The position numbers and the translations under genes are program-made. The notes under the pieces were generated by a model. The model saw only the letters and a program-made list of their open reading frames with translations. It was not told the origin of the DNA and searched no databases. A stretch of 64,000 bases of DNA, taken from assembly GCF_003570705.1 (NCBI RefSeq), contig NZ_QWVT01000008.1, positions 310,001-374,000 on the forward strand, read 5' to 3'. Below, piece after piece: positions 31,544 to 40,653 of this stretch. The stretch's first letter is position 1; each line of letters starts with the position of its first letter. Source of the DNA: Mesobacillus zeae. GTDB lineage: Bacteria; Bacillota; Bacilli; Bacillales; Cytobacillaceae.

Positions 31544-34033
31544 ATGAGCAAAACACGCGTTTATGAATATGCAAAAAAACATAATGTTTCAAGTAAAGAC
31601 ATAATTGGGAAATTGAAAGAAATGAAACTAGAGGTTTCAAACCATATGACGGCAATGGAACCAGATACCGTGAGGAGATTAGACGCCATTTATAATAAAT
31701 CAGAAGAAAAACAACAAACAACTACAACTCAAAAACAGTCAGGCTCGCAGCAGCGGCCAGCACAATCACAGCAAAACTCAGGGCAAAGGCAAGGCCAGGG
31801 ACAACAGCGTTCAGCACAAGGCCAACAGCAAAGACCAGGCCAGGGACAGCAGCGCACAGCACAGGGGCAAGGCCAAAGACCAGGCCAGGGACAGCAGCGC
31901 ACAGCACAGGGGCAAGGCCAAAGACCAGGCCAGGGACAACAGCGCCCAGCACAGGGACAGGGTCAAAGACCAGGTCAAGGACAACAACGTCCAGCACAAG
32001 GTCAACAGCAAAGACCAGGCCAGGGACAACAGCGTCCGGCACAAGGGCAAGGTCAGCAACGCCCGGCACAGGGTGGCCAGGGACAACAACGTCCAGCACA
32101 GGGTCAGAACGGCCAAAGGCCTCAAAGCCAGGGGGCTAGAAAACCGGGAACTTCCCAGTTTAACGGTCGCGGCAACAATGGTCCAAACCGTGGAAACAAT
32201 AATCGGGGAAAAGGGCAGAACAACCGTGGGAAACAACAGCATCAACAGCCAGTCCAGCCTGTAGTGAAGAAGGAAAGAGAGCTTCCGCAAAAAATTACTT
32301 TTACGGAATCACTAACTGTTGGAGAGCTTGCTAAAAAGCTTTACAGAGAGCCTTCAGAAATCATCAAGAAACTGTTTATGCTTGGCGTTATGGCAACGAT
32401 CAACCAAGATCTAGACAAGGATGCAATCGAACTTATTGCAACCGACTACGGAGTAGAGGTTGAAGAAGAGATCTTAGTTGACACGACTGATCTTGAAGTT
32501 TATTTCGAAGAGGACGAAGGCGCTGTCATGTCTGAAAGGCCGCCTGTTGTTACAATCATGGGCCACGTTGACCATGGTAAAACAACATTGCTTGACTCCA
32601 TCCGGAACACAAAGGTAACTGCTGGCGAGGCTGGCGGAATTACACAGCATATCGGTGCATACCAGATCGTGGACAACGGAAAGAAAATCACATTCTTAGA
32701 TACTCCTGGCCACGCAGCTTTCACAACAATGCGTGCGCGCGGTGCGAAAATTACTGACATCACAATTCTGGTTGTTGCAGCAGACGATGGCGTTATGCCA
32801 CAAACAATTGAAGCCATAAACCATGCAAAGGCCGCTAACGTACCTATTATTGTTGCGGTGAATAAAATAGATAAGCCAGCTGCAAACCCTGATAAAGTTA
32901 TGCAGGAGTTGACAGAGCATGGCCTTGTTCCTGAAAGCTGGGGCGGGGATACAATCTTTGTTCCGCTTTCCGCATTGACTGGCGAAGGAATCGACAGCCT
33001 CCTTGAAATGATTCTTCTTGTAAGTGAAGTCGAAGAATACAAGTCAAACCCGGACCGTAACGCAGTGGGTACTGTGATCGAAGCGCAGCTAGACAAGGGC
33101 CGCGGCTCTGTTGCTACGTTGCTTGTCCAGAACGGAACACTTAAAGTCGGTGACCCAATCGTGGTCGGAAATACTTTCGGCCGTGTCCGCGCAATGGTCA
33201 ATGATATCGGTCGCCGCGTCAAGGAAGCCGGCCCATCTACTCCTGTGGAAATTACCGGCTTGAATGATGTACCTCTTGCTGGAGACAGATTTGTCGTGTT
33301 CACAGACGAGAAAACAGCCCGCCAAGTTGGTGAGGCACGTTCTCAGCAGGCTGTTCAGGCACAGCGCAGTGAAAAAACACGCGTTAGTCTTGATACGTTG
33401 TTTGAACATATGAAACAAGGGGAAATGAAAGACTTGAACCTGATTATTAAGGGTGATGTTCAAGGGTCTGTTGAAGCATTGGCAGCTGCACTGCAGAAGC
33501 TCGATGTCGAGGGCGTTAATGTTAGGATCATCCATACAGGTGTAGGCGCAATTAATGAATCTGATATTACACTTGCTGCTGCATCGAATGCCATCGTAAT
33601 CGGATTCAATGTCCGTCCAGATAATAATGCCAAGCGTGCTGCCGACTCCGAGAAGGTCGATATCCGCCTTCACCGTATCATTTACAAAGTGATCGAGGAA
33701 ATCGAGTCAGCGATGAAAGGCATGCTTGATCCTGTTTACCAGGAAAAAACAATCGGCCAGGCTGAAGTCCGCCAAACTTTCAAAGTTTCCAAAATCGGAA
33801 CAATTGCTGGTTCATACGTTACCGAAGGAAAGATCACCCGTGACAGCGGCGTGCGCCTGATCCGTGACGGAATCGTTATTTTCGAAGGCCAGATTGACGC
33901 ATTGAAGCGTTTTAAAGATGATGCAAAAGAAGTTGCACAAGGTTATGAGTGCGGAATTACCATTAAAAACTTCAATGATCTCAAGGAAGGCGATGTCGTT
34001 GAAGCATACATCATGGAAGAAGTGGAACGTTAA
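31544..34033 (+). CDS. infB: Translation initiation factor IF-2
   Basis: GTPase that brings initiator tRNA to the 30S subunit. The 829 aa protein has an N-terminal IF2N domain ([23 protein letters not shown]), a Gln/Gly/Arg/Pro-rich linker with tandem 15-residue repeats (about 81-170), a second IF2N domain, the G domain ([25 protein letters not shown]), and domains II to IV. It is longer than the roughly 716 aa B. subtilis protein, mostly through the linker. GGGGGTGA precedes the ATG. Internal short-form starts could exist but were not resolved. Confidence 0.98.
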   Translation: MSKTRVYEYAKKHNVSSKDIIGKLKEMKLEVSNHMTAMEPDTVRRLDAIYNKSEEKQQTTTTQKQSGSQQRPAQSQQNSGQRQGQGQQRSAQGQQQRPGQGQQRTAQGQGQRPGQGQQRTAQGQGQRPGQGQQRPAQGQGQRPGQGQQRPAQGQQQRPGQGQQRPAQGQGQQRPAQGGQGQQRPAQGQNGQRPQSQGARKPGTSQFNGRGNNGPNRGNNNRGKGQNNRGKQQHQQPVQPVVKKERELPQKITFTESLTVGELAKKLYREPSEIIKKLFMLGVMATINQDLDKDAIELIATDYGVEVEEEILVDTTDLEVYFEEDEGAVMSERPPVVTIMGHVDHGKTTLLDSIRNTKVTAGEAGGITQHIGAYQIVDNGKKITFLDTPGHAAFTTMRARGAKITDITILVVAADDGVMPQTIEAINHAKAANVPIIVAVNKIDKPAANPDKVMQELTEHGLVPESWGGDTIFVPLSALTGEGIDSLLEMILLVSEVEEYKSNPDRNAVGTVIEAQLDKGRGSVATLLVQNGTLKVGDPIVVGNTFGRVRAMVNDIGRRVKEAGPSTPVEITGLNDVPLAGDRFVVFTDEKTARQVGEARSQQAVQAQRSEKTRVSLDTLFEHMKQGEMKDLNLIIKGDVQGSVEALAAALQKLDVEGVNVRIIHTGVGAINESDITLAAASNAIVIGFNVRPDNNAKRAADSEKVDIRLHRIIYKVIEEIESAMKGMLDPVYQEKTIGQAEVRQTFKVSKIGTIAGSYVTEGKITRDSGVRLIRDGIVIFEGQIDALKRFKDDAKEVAQGYECGITIKNFNDLKEGDVVEAYIMEEVER
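31784..32053 (+). repeat. 45-bp in-frame tandem repeat (minisatellite) inside infB
   Basis: Six consecutive 45-base units starting at 31784, 31829, 31874, 31919, 31964 and 32009, followed by shorter degenerate pieces. The unit codes 15 residues, [15 protein letters not shown] with R/S/P and Q/G variants. Units 31829-31873 and 31874-31918 are identical at the DNA level, which points to recent duplication by slippage or recombination. Confidence 0.92.
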
Positions 34034-34314
34034 TGGTAGTGGGGCTAGCCTCATTCGAGTGTCTCATTTATGATGCTCACTCCTTGAAAGACAAGAGGGC
34101 TGTATTGCAGCGGATCATGATGCGGCTGAAACAGAAATTCAATGTTTCGGTCGCTGAAGTGGACCACCAGGATACCTGGCAGCGGACAAAAATCGCCATT
34201 GCAGCGGTTTCCTCCGCCCGTGTCCAGGTTGAAAGGGAGTTGCAGCAGGCCCTAAGGTTGGTCGATTCTTTCCCTGAAATTGAACGGACCATAACAGATA
34301 TAGAATGGCTTTAA
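34033..34314 (+). CDS. ylxP: YlxP family protein (DUF503)
   Basis: 93 aa DUF503 protein of unknown biochemical role, conserved between infB and rbfA in Bacilli. The typical sequence is seen: DAHSLKDKRAVLQRIMMRLKQKFNVSVAEVDHQDTWQ. The ATG overlaps the infB stop (TAATG), so translation is probably coupled. Co-location suggests a function in ribosome assembly (inference). Confidence 0.92.
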   Translation: MVVGLASFECLIYDAHSLKDKRAVLQRIMMRLKQKFNVSVAEVDHQDTWQRTKIAIAAVSSARVQVERELQQALRLVDSFPEIERTITDIEWL

Positions 34315-34332
34315 ATAAAGAGGTGAAATAGT

Positions 34333-34698
34333 ATGGCCCACAGGGTAAATCGTGTTGGAGAACAAATGAAAAAAGAACTGGGCGATATCATTGGCCGGAA
34401 AATCAAAGATCCGCGGATTGGATTTGTGACTGTTACGGATGTTGAGGTTACCGGAGACCTTCAGCAGGCGAAAGTGTTTATCTCTGTTCTTGGCGACGAA
34501 GCCCAGAAAGAAAATACACTGAAAGCACTTGCGAAGGCAAAAGGTTTCATCAGAAGTGAAATCGGCCAGCGAATCAGGCTCAGGAAAACACCCGAAATTA
34601 CATTTGAATTTGATCAATCCATCGATTATGGAAACAGGATTGATACACTTCTTCATCAAGTTCAGGCACAAAACAAAGACAATCATGATGGAGAGTAG
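34333..34698 (+). CDS. rbfA: Ribosome-binding factor A
   Basis: Late 30S maturation factor with a KH-like fold (121 aa). The family signature [43 protein letters not shown] is complete, as is the [14 protein letters not shown] strand. AGAGGTGA precedes the ATG. A strong terminator follows immediately. Confidence 0.96.
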   Translation: MAHRVNRVGEQMKKELGDIIGRKIKDPRIGFVTVTDVEVTGDLQQAKVFISVLGDEAQKENTLKALAKAKGFIRSEIGQRIRLRKTPEITFEFDQSIDYGNRIDTLLHQVQAQNKDNHDGE

Positions 34699-34699
34699 G

Positions 34700-34730
34700 T
34701 GGATAGACAATTTTGTCTATCCATTTTTTT
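34700..34730 (+). terminator. Strong terminator between rbfA and truB
   Basis: An 11-bp stem, TGGATAGACAA (34700-34710) with TTGTCTATCCA (34713-34723), followed by seven T (34724-34730). It divides the operon: truB-ribF would depend on readthrough or a separate start. Confidence 0.85.
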
Positions 34731-34753
34731 AAGAAAAATAAGGAGGTGCCCCT

Positions 34754-35674
34754 TTGGAAGGGATTTTGCCACTTTACAAACCTGCTGGGATGACATCGCA
34801 TGACTGCATTTTCCGGTTGAGAAAAATTCTGCGGATGAAGAGGATTGGGCATACTGGGACACTTGATCCCGATGTAACGGGTGTCCTTCCGATTTGTATT
34901 GGAAAAGCAACCAAAGTTGCGGAGTACATCACGGACGCGGGGAAAAGCTATGAAGGAGAAGTGACTCTAGGCTTTTCAACAGCTACGGAGGATTCTTCTG
35001 GTGAAGTAATCGAAGAAAAACGCGTAGACAGGGCGATTTTAAGAGAAGAAATCGTAAATACCCTAACTAAACTTACGGGGGAAGTTATCCAGACGCCTCC
35101 CATGTTTTCTGCTGTTAAGGTAAATGGGAAACGTCTATATGAATATGCCCGTCAGGGAATTGAAGTGGACAGGCCATCGAGGAAAGTAAATATATACAGC
35201 ATTGAACTCCTGGACGACCGCGAAACTTTTGAGGGAGATCTTGTTTCCTTCCGTTTTCGGGTCTCGTGCAGCAAGGGTACATACATTAGGACACTCGCCG
35301 TTACAATCGGCGATATGCTTGGCTATCCGGCGCACATGTCTTATTTGCAAAGGTATCAGTCCGCTTCATTTCTGCTGGAGGACTGCCATACATTTGCCGA
35401 GATAGAAGAAGCAGCCGAACAAGGCAGGGTTCAAGAACTTTTGCGGCCGCTTGATGAAGGGGTATCTCATTTGCCGAAATTCCGGATAAATGATACAGTA
35501 GCAGAGAAAGTAAGGAACGGTGCAGTGCTCGAGATTCCAGAGAATCTTCTTGAAGAAGAAGGGCCAATTTCAGTCTGCCTAAACGATGGAACCGTACTTG
35601 CAATCTATCGAAAGCATCCGGCCAAACCAGGTCTGATCAAGCCGGATAAAGTAATTAGGAACGAGCCGGAATAA
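34754..35674 (+). CDS. truB: tRNA pseudouridine-55 synthase
   Basis: Makes pseudouridine 55 in the T-loop of tRNAs. The catalytic Asp lies in HTGTLDPDVTGVLP (near residue 40), with the KPAGMTSHD start, the GKSYEGEVTLGFSTATED block and a C-terminal PUA-like domain. The start is TTG 34754 after a strong AGGAGGTG; no ATG fits. Length 306 aa is typical. Confidence 0.97.
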   Translation: MEGILPLYKPAGMTSHDCIFRLRKILRMKRIGHTGTLDPDVTGVLPICIGKATKVAEYITDAGKSYEGEVTLGFSTATEDSSGEVIEEKRVDRAILREEIVNTLTKLTGEVIQTPPMFSAVKVNGKRLYEYARQGIEVDRPSRKVNIYSIELLDDRETFEGDLVSFRFRVSCSKGTYIRTLAVTIGDMLGYPAHMSYLQRYQSASFLLEDCHTFAEIEEAAEQGRVQELLRPLDEGVSHLPKFRINDTVAEKVRNGAVLEIPENLLEEEGPISVCLNDGTVLAIYRKHPAKPGLIKPDKVIRNEPE

Positions 35675-35709
35675 ACATTCAGGCTTTGACAGAAAAGGTG
35701 AACAGTAAC

Positions 35710-36657
35710 GTGGAATACATTAAGCTGCAGCATCCTCATTCATACAAAAATGATGACTTCCCGCCCATTGCCATGGCGCTTGGCTATTTTGACGGTGTGC
35801 ATCTTGGACACCAGCAAGTCATCGCCGAAGCGAAACGAACGGCTGATTCAGCTGGGATGAAAAGCGCTGTAATGACATTTGATCCGCATCCTTCAGTCGT
35901 TCTTGGAAAAAGCATCCAGCATGTTGAATATATCACTCCGATTGAAGATAAGATCCAATATATAAGGGGAATGGGTGTGGATTATCTGTTTGTTGTCCAT
36001 TTTACCCAGGAATTTTCCAACCTCCTTCCGCAGGAGTTTATTGACCAATATGTGATTGACCTGAATGTTAGAACAGTAGTCGCGGGCTTCGATTACACCT
36101 ATGGGAAAATGGGAAAAGGAACAATGGAAACAATCCCGTTTCATTCCAGAGGGATGTTTGATTATGCCGTTGTCCCCAAGCTTGCCTCATCAGGGGAAAA
36201 AATCAGTTCTACACTTATCCGTTCCTGCCTGAGGGAGGGACGGATGGAAGAACTTCCTTCTCTTCTCGGTCGCCCATATTCAACGAGCGGAACTGTGATA
36301 CACGGTGATAAGCGCGGGAGGACAATTGGTTTCCCGACAGCAAATGTCAATATTGAAGAATATATCATCCCGCCGACAGGAGTTTATGCAGTAAGGATCA
36401 ATGTTAAGGGGGATTGGCACTTCGGTGTCTGCAACATCGGGTACCGGCCTACATTCAAGGAAAACAGGGAACCCAAGCCTTCCATCGAAGTGCATATTTT
36501 CAATTTTGAAGAAGAAATTTACGATGAATATGTCAAAGTTGAATGGCATGCCAGGCTTCGTGGAGAAAAGAAGTTTTCCGGAATTGATGAACTCGTCGGC
36601 CAAATCGCGAAAGACAGGCAGGAAGCCCTTGTCTACTTTGAAAATTACCATGGTTAG
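35710..36657 (+). CDS. ribF: Bifunctional riboflavin kinase / FAD synthetase
   Basis: Converts riboflavin to FMN and then FAD. The N-terminal nucleotidyltransferase part has ALGYFDGVHLGHQQVI and ISSTLIR; the C-terminal kinase has GKRGRTIGFPTANV-like DKRGRTIGFPTANVNI. Start GTG 35710 is preferred because AAGGTG is 9 bases upstream and MEYIKLQHPH fits relatives; an in-frame TTG at 35686 is possible. Known as ribC in B. subtilis. Product 315 aa. Confidence 0.96.
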   Translation: MEYIKLQHPHSYKNDDFPPIAMALGYFDGVHLGHQQVIAEAKRTADSAGMKSAVMTFDPHPSVVLGKSIQHVEYITPIEDKIQYIRGMGVDYLFVVHFTQEFSNLLPQEFIDQYVIDLNVRTVVAGFDYTYGKMGKGTMETIPFHSRGMFDYAVVPKLASSGEKISSTLIRSCLREGRMEELPSLLGRPYSTSGTVIHGDKRGRTIGFPTANVNIEEYIIPPTGVYAVRINVKGDWHFGVCNIGYRPTFKENREPKPSIEVHIFNFEEEIYDEYVKVEWHARLRGEKKFSGIDELVGQIAKDRQEALVYFENYHG

Positions 36658-36781
36658 ACTTGCTTTTTAGGGTGAAAAGATGTATTCTTATAAACGTACC
36701 AAAAAAGGAACCTTTGCTTGGCAAGTCGAGTCACCGACGCTTGCTCGGTAAATGGGGATAAATTACAGGAGGTGGATACGG
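36658..36781 (+). promoter_or_regulatory. rpsO leader with overlapping alternative helices
   Basis: Just before rpsO, GCAAG (36721-36725) can pair with CTTGC (36740-36744), CGAG (36727-36730) with CTCG (36744-36747), and ACCGA (36733-36737) with TCGGT (36745-36749). Several of these compete or would form a junction/pseudoknot. S15 autoregulates rpsO through structured leaders in Bacillaceae; that this leader does so is inference. Confidence 0.4.
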
Positions 36782-37051
36782 ATGGCAATCACAAAAGAGC
36801 GTAAAAACGAACTGATCGCTGAATTCAGAACTCATGAAAGCGACACTGGATCACCAGAAGTTCAAATCGCTGTCCTTACTGAAGAAATCAATACTTTGAA
36901 CGGTCACTTGCGCGTTCATAAGAAAGACCATCACTCACGTCGCGGTCTTTTGAAAATGGTAGGTAAGCGTCGTAACCTTTTGACTTACCTTCGTAACAAA
37001 GACGTTTCACGTTACCGTGAACTAATCAACCGTCTTGGTTTACGTAGATAG
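36782..37051 (+). CDS. rpsO: Small-subunit ribosomal protein S15
   Basis: 89 aa 30S protein that binds the 16S three-way junction. The signature [33 protein letters not shown] is complete. ACAGGAGGTGG precedes ATG 36782; an in-frame upstream ATG at 36752 would add 10 residues and lies inside the leader. A terminator follows within 8 bases of the stop. Confidence 0.99.
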   Translation: MAITKERKNELIAEFRTHESDTGSPEVQIAVLTEEINTLNGHLRVHKKDHHSRRGLLKMVGKRRNLLTYLRNKDVSRYRELINRLGLRR

Positions 37052-37058
37052 TCTGCAG

Positions 37059-37082
37059 AAGCGGGATTTTTCCCGCTTTTTT
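37059..37082 (+). terminator. Intrinsic terminator after rpsO
   Basis: AAGCGGGA (37059-37066) pairs with TCCCGCTT (37071-37078) followed by T to 37082. A weaker GGGAAAGTTTCCC hairpin with a CTTTTT tail follows around 37100-37120 and may be a backup. Confidence 0.9.
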
Positions 37083-37311
37083 ATTAGGCAATTTTTTCAG
37101 GGGAAAGTTTCCCGCTTTTTGTACTGCCCGTATTTTTTGCGTACATATTGACAAAGCTTGTAGAAAGCTTGATTTCTGTACATAATATAACTGTATGGAA
37201 AGCATTTTGTTTTGCTGGACAGGCCCATTTTCGGGTTTTATTTTTCCTTAATAAGGTATATTTGTGATAAGAACAGCAATTATGCTGCAAACATACATGA
37301 ACTGCTATCAC

Positions 37312-37333
37312 GCATTTGCCAATTGGCAAATGC
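37312..37333 (+). promoter_or_regulatory. Perfect 22-bp palindrome in the pnp leader
   Basis: GCATTTGCCAA (37312-37322) is followed directly by its exact reverse complement TTGGCAAATGC (37323-37333), 33 bases upstream of the pnp start. It could be a DNA operator or an RNA duplex element. The rest of the 314-base rpsO-pnp spacer shows no gene; I could not assign a convincing promoter in it. Confidence 0.55.
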
Positions 37334-37365
37334 CATAATGATCCACGTTAGAGAGGGGCATTTGA

Positions 37366-39489
37366 ATGGAACAAGAAAAACAACAGTTTTCATTAAACTG
37401 GGCCGGACGCGAACTGACCGTTGAAATCGGACAGCTTGCTAAACAGGCCAATGGCGCCGTTATGGTACGCTATGGAGATACAGTGGTGCTCAGCACTGCA
37501 ACTGCTTCAAAGGAGCCAAAAAATCTCGATTTCTTTCCTTTGACTGTCAACTATGAAGAGCGACTGTATGCAGTCGGTAAAATACCTGGAGGCTTCATTA
37601 AAAGAGAAGGCCGTCCAAGCGAGAAAGCGATCCTTTCAAGCCGTCTGATTGACCGTCCTATCCGCCCACTGTTCGCAGATGGTTTCAGGAATGATGTTCA
37701 GGTTATTTCAATCGTTATGAGTGTTGATCAGAACTGCCCATCTGAAATGGCCGCAATGCTTGGTTCATCCCTTGCTTTGACTGTCTCTGATATCCCATTT
37801 CAAGGACCGATTGCCGGAGTAATTGTCGGAAGAGTAGATGGAAAGTTTGTCATCAACCCAACTGTCGAAGAAACGGAAAAAAGCGACATGCATCTGACTG
37901 TCGCGGGTACAATGGATGCGATTAACATGGTTGAGGCAGGCGCGGAGGAAGTGCCTGAGGAAGTCATGCTTGAAGCCATCATGTTTGGGCATGATGAAAT
38001 CAAGAAACTGATTACATTCCAGCAGGAAATCGCCGCTAAAGTCGGCAAAGAGAAGATGGACATCACTTTGTTCGAACTTGACCCTAAGCTTGAAGCAGAA
38101 GTTCGCGAATTGTGTGAACAGGATATGCTTGCTGCGATTCAGGTGAAGGAAAAACATGCACGCGAGGCTGCAATTAAAGTGATCAAAAATAAAATCATCG
38201 AGCAATACCAGGAACAAGAAGCCGATGATTCTGACCTTAAACAAATTAAACAAATTCTTGATAAAATCGTCAAAGGCGAAGTACGCCGCTTGATTACTGA
38301 AGAAAAAGTACGTCCTGACGGGCGCGGTGTGGATGAAATCCGCCCACTTTCTTCACAAGTTGGTCTGCTGCCGCGAACGCACGGCTCGGGCTTGTTTACA
38401 AGGGGACAAACACAGGCGCTCAGCATTTGTACACTTGGCGCAATGGGGGATGTCCAGATTCTTGACGGACTTGGCCTTGAAGAAGAGAAACGTTTTATGC
38501 ATCATTATAATTTCCCGCTGTTCAGCGTAGGTGAGACAGGTCCAATCCGCGGTCCAGGCCGACGAGAAATCGGTCATGGCGCACTGGGTGAACGCGCACT
38601 TGAACAGGTTATCCCATCGGAGAAGGATTTCCCTTACACAATCCGTTTGGTATCAGAAGTACTTGAATCTAATGGTTCTACATCACAGGCAAGTATTTGT
38701 GCCAGCACGCTGGCATTGATGGATGCAGGTGTTCCATTGAAAGCTCCGGTTGCCGGGATTGCCATGGGCCTTATAAAATCAGGCGAACACTATTCAATCC
38801 TGACAGACATCCAGGGGATGGAAGACCATCTAGGAGATATGGACTTTAAAGTGGCTGGTACAGCAAAAGGTGTTACAGCCTTGCAAATGGACATTAAAAT
38901 TGACGGACTGTCCCGTGAAATTCTTGAGGAAGCCCTTCAGCAGGCGAAGAAAGGAAGAATGCAAATCCTTGAATCTATGCTGAATACACTTGCAGAGCCA
39001 AGAACAGAGCTTTCCAAGTACGCGCCAAAAATCATGACAATGACAATCAACCCAGACAAAATCCGTGATGTCATCGGGCCAAGCGGAAAACAAATCAATA
39101 AGATTATTGAGGAAACTGGCGTCAAGATCGACATTGAACAGGATGGCACCGTCTTTATCGCTTCAATCAATGAAGAAATGAACCAAAAAGCGAAGCGGAT
39201 CATTGAAGATATTGTCCGTGAAGTTGAAGTTGGACAAATGTATCTTGGAAAAGTGAAACGAATTGAAAAATTCGGTGCATTTGTTGAAATCTTCAATGGC
39301 AAAGATGGTCTCGTCCATATATCCGAGCTTGCTGAAGAACGTGTAGGCAAGGTTGAGGATGTAGTGAAGCTTGGCGATGAATTGCTCGTAAAGGTAACCG
39401 AAATTGACAGGCAGGGCCGTGTTAACCTTTCCCGCAAAGCCGTGTTAAGGGAACAGCGTGAAAAGGCAGAACAGGCCGAGCAGAAATAG
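37366..39489 (+). CDS. pnp: Polynucleotide phosphorylase
   Basis: 3'-to-5' phosphorolytic exoribonuclease (707 aa). Two RNase PH domains (about 10-215 and 310-540; [33 protein letters not shown]), then a KH domain ([20 protein letters not shown]) and an S1 domain ([21 protein letters not shown]). AGAGAGGGGC precedes ATG 37366. A terminator follows. Confidence 0.98.
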   Translation: MEQEKQQFSLNWAGRELTVEIGQLAKQANGAVMVRYGDTVVLSTATASKEPKNLDFFPLTVNYEERLYAVGKIPGGFIKREGRPSEKAILSSRLIDRPIRPLFADGFRNDVQVISIVMSVDQNCPSEMAAMLGSSLALTVSDIPFQGPIAGVIVGRVDGKFVINPTVEETEKSDMHLTVAGTMDAINMVEAGAEEVPEEVMLEAIMFGHDEIKKLITFQQEIAAKVGKEKMDITLFELDPKLEAEVRELCEQDMLAAIQVKEKHAREAAIKVIKNKIIEQYQEQEADDSDLKQIKQILDKIVKGEVRRLITEEKVRPDGRGVDEIRPLSSQVGLLPRTHGSGLFTRGQTQALSICTLGAMGDVQILDGLGLEEEKRFMHHYNFPLFSVGETGPIRGPGRREIGHGALGERALEQVIPSEKDFPYTIRLVSEVLESNGSTSQASICASTLALMDAGVPLKAPVAGIAMGLIKSGEHYSILTDIQGMEDHLGDMDFKVAGTAKGVTALQMDIKIDGLSREILEEALQQAKKGRMQILESMLNTLAEPRTELSKYAPKIMTMTINPDKIRDVIGPSGKQINKIIEETGVKIDIEQDGTVFIASINEEMNQKAKRIIEDIVREVEVGQMYLGKVKRIEKFGAFVEIFNGKDGLVHISELAEERVGKVEDVVKLGDELLVKVTEIDRQGRVNLSRKAVLREQREKAEQAEQK

Positions 39490-39501
39490 ATCTTTTTTAA
39501 G

Positions 39502-39523
39502 CCAGGGGGAACCCTGGTTTTTT
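39502..39523 (+). terminator. Intrinsic terminator after pnp
   Basis: CCAGGG (39502-39507), loop GGAA, CCCTGG (39512-39517), then six T. Confidence 0.88.
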
Positions 39524-39605
39524 GCTGGTTATACTTGATTTTCACCGTCCGGATGTTCTACCCTGTCCGTTTCCCTCATAATTTTTAGGGAAGGGGGAAG
39601 GCATA

Positions 39606-40565
39606 ATGCGAAAACTATTTCTGGGCGCGGCAATCATTCTTGGTTGGCTGCTGGTGAATAATACATATTCCCAATTTTATGTGGCAAAACTGAAAAGTGA
39701 TACGATTCCTGTATCCATGCATGAAAATCACTTGTATAGGGAAATAGAAAGAAAGGCCGAAAAATATGAAACAGCCCCGATTGACGCCAGAATCGACCCG
39801 GTTTGGAAGGCGATTCCAGGCTATAATGGTCTCAAGGTGGATCTTGAAAAATCCTACAGGAAAATGAAAAAGTCCGGAAAGTATTCACAAGACAAGCTGG
39901 TCCTGGAACAGGTTAGCCCCAAAGTGCATTTGGGCAACCTCCCCCCTGCAGCCATATACAAAGGAAACCAGGAAAAGCCAATGGTGAGTTTTGTCATCAA
40001 TGTTGCCTGGGGAAATGAGTATCTGTCGGACATGCTTGCCACTTTGAAAAAACATAATGTACAGGCAACTTTTTTTATGGAAGGGCGCTGGGTAAAAAAT
40101 AATCCGAGTCTCGCAAAAATGATTGTTAGTGCAGGACATGAGGCAGGAAATCATTCGTTCTCACACCCTAAAATGGAGAGGTTGTCGGCCGCTAAGGCAA
40201 ATGAAGAAATAAAGAAAACGAATGCAATCATTGAGACAACAACAGGCAAGGTTTGCCGCTGGTTTTCTCCGCCAAGCGGCGGCTACCGGGATGAAACAGT
40301 GAAGGTTGCTGCTGCGAACGGCCTTGGCACTATAATGTGGAGTGTGGATACCATTGACTGGCAAAAGCCTGATCCGCAGACTCTCATCAACAGGGTGACT
40401 ACAAAAGTGCATAGCGGCGCACTCATTCTGATGCACCCGACCGAATCAACAGCAAAGTCGCTCGACCGGCTGATAACGGAGATGGAAAAGAGGAATCTTG
40501 AAATCGGAACGGTGTCGGAATTGCTGGATGAAGAACGCATTATGACAAAAATAACAAAAAAATAA
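39606..40565 (+). CDS. ylxY: Sporulation-type polysaccharide deacetylase-like protein YlxY
   Basis: 319 aa protein with an N-terminal membrane anchor or signal (residues 2-20) and a NodB-like domain (about 128-310). The metal His motif is present in GNHSFSHPKM and a later WSVDTIDWQKP is kept, but the first catalytic motif, normally T-F-D-D-G-P, reads VINVAWGNEY, so both motif-1 Asp residues are missing. It may therefore be a non-catalytic family member. GGGAAGGGGGAAGG precedes the ATG. Position between pnp and mlpA is standard. Confidence 0.9.
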   Translation: MRKLFLGAAIILGWLLVNNTYSQFYVAKLKSDTIPVSMHENHLYREIERKAEKYETAPIDARIDPVWKAIPGYNGLKVDLEKSYRKMKKSGKYSQDKLVLEQVSPKVHLGNLPPAAIYKGNQEKPMVSFVINVAWGNEYLSDMLATLKKHNVQATFFMEGRWVKNNPSLAKMIVSAGHEAGNHSFSHPKMERLSAAKANEEIKKTNAIIETTTGKVCRWFSPPSGGYRDETVKVAAANGLGTIMWSVDTIDWQKPDPQTLINRVTTKVHSGALILMHPTESTAKSLDRLITEMEKRNLEIGTVSELLDEERIMTKITKK

Positions 40566-40573
40566 CCTTCTGT

Positions 40574-40603
40574 TTGGAAAAAGTGCCGAGAATGAAATAT
40601 ACT
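40574..40603 (+). promoter_or_regulatory. Candidate promoter for mlpA
   Basis: TTGGAA at 40574-40579, an 18-base spacer and TATACT at 40598-40603, 51 bases before the mlpA start codon. Confidence 0.45.
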
Positions 40604-40653
40604 ATTTTAATGCAGGAGTAGTTTTAGCAGCAGGTTCCAGAGGAGGAATTTAT

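Noticed and set aside
31784-32053. CRISPR-like array
   Set aside because: Units are directly adjacent without unique spacers and keep the infB reading frame.
31722-32290. Long antisense frames opposite the infB repeats
   Set aside because: They are by-products of the repeated Gln/Gly codons; no ribosome site or sensible protein.
37143-37200. SigA promoter for pnp starting with TTGACA near 37149
   Set aside because: The TTGACA is about 27 bases from the nearest -10-like sequence; other pairings are weak.
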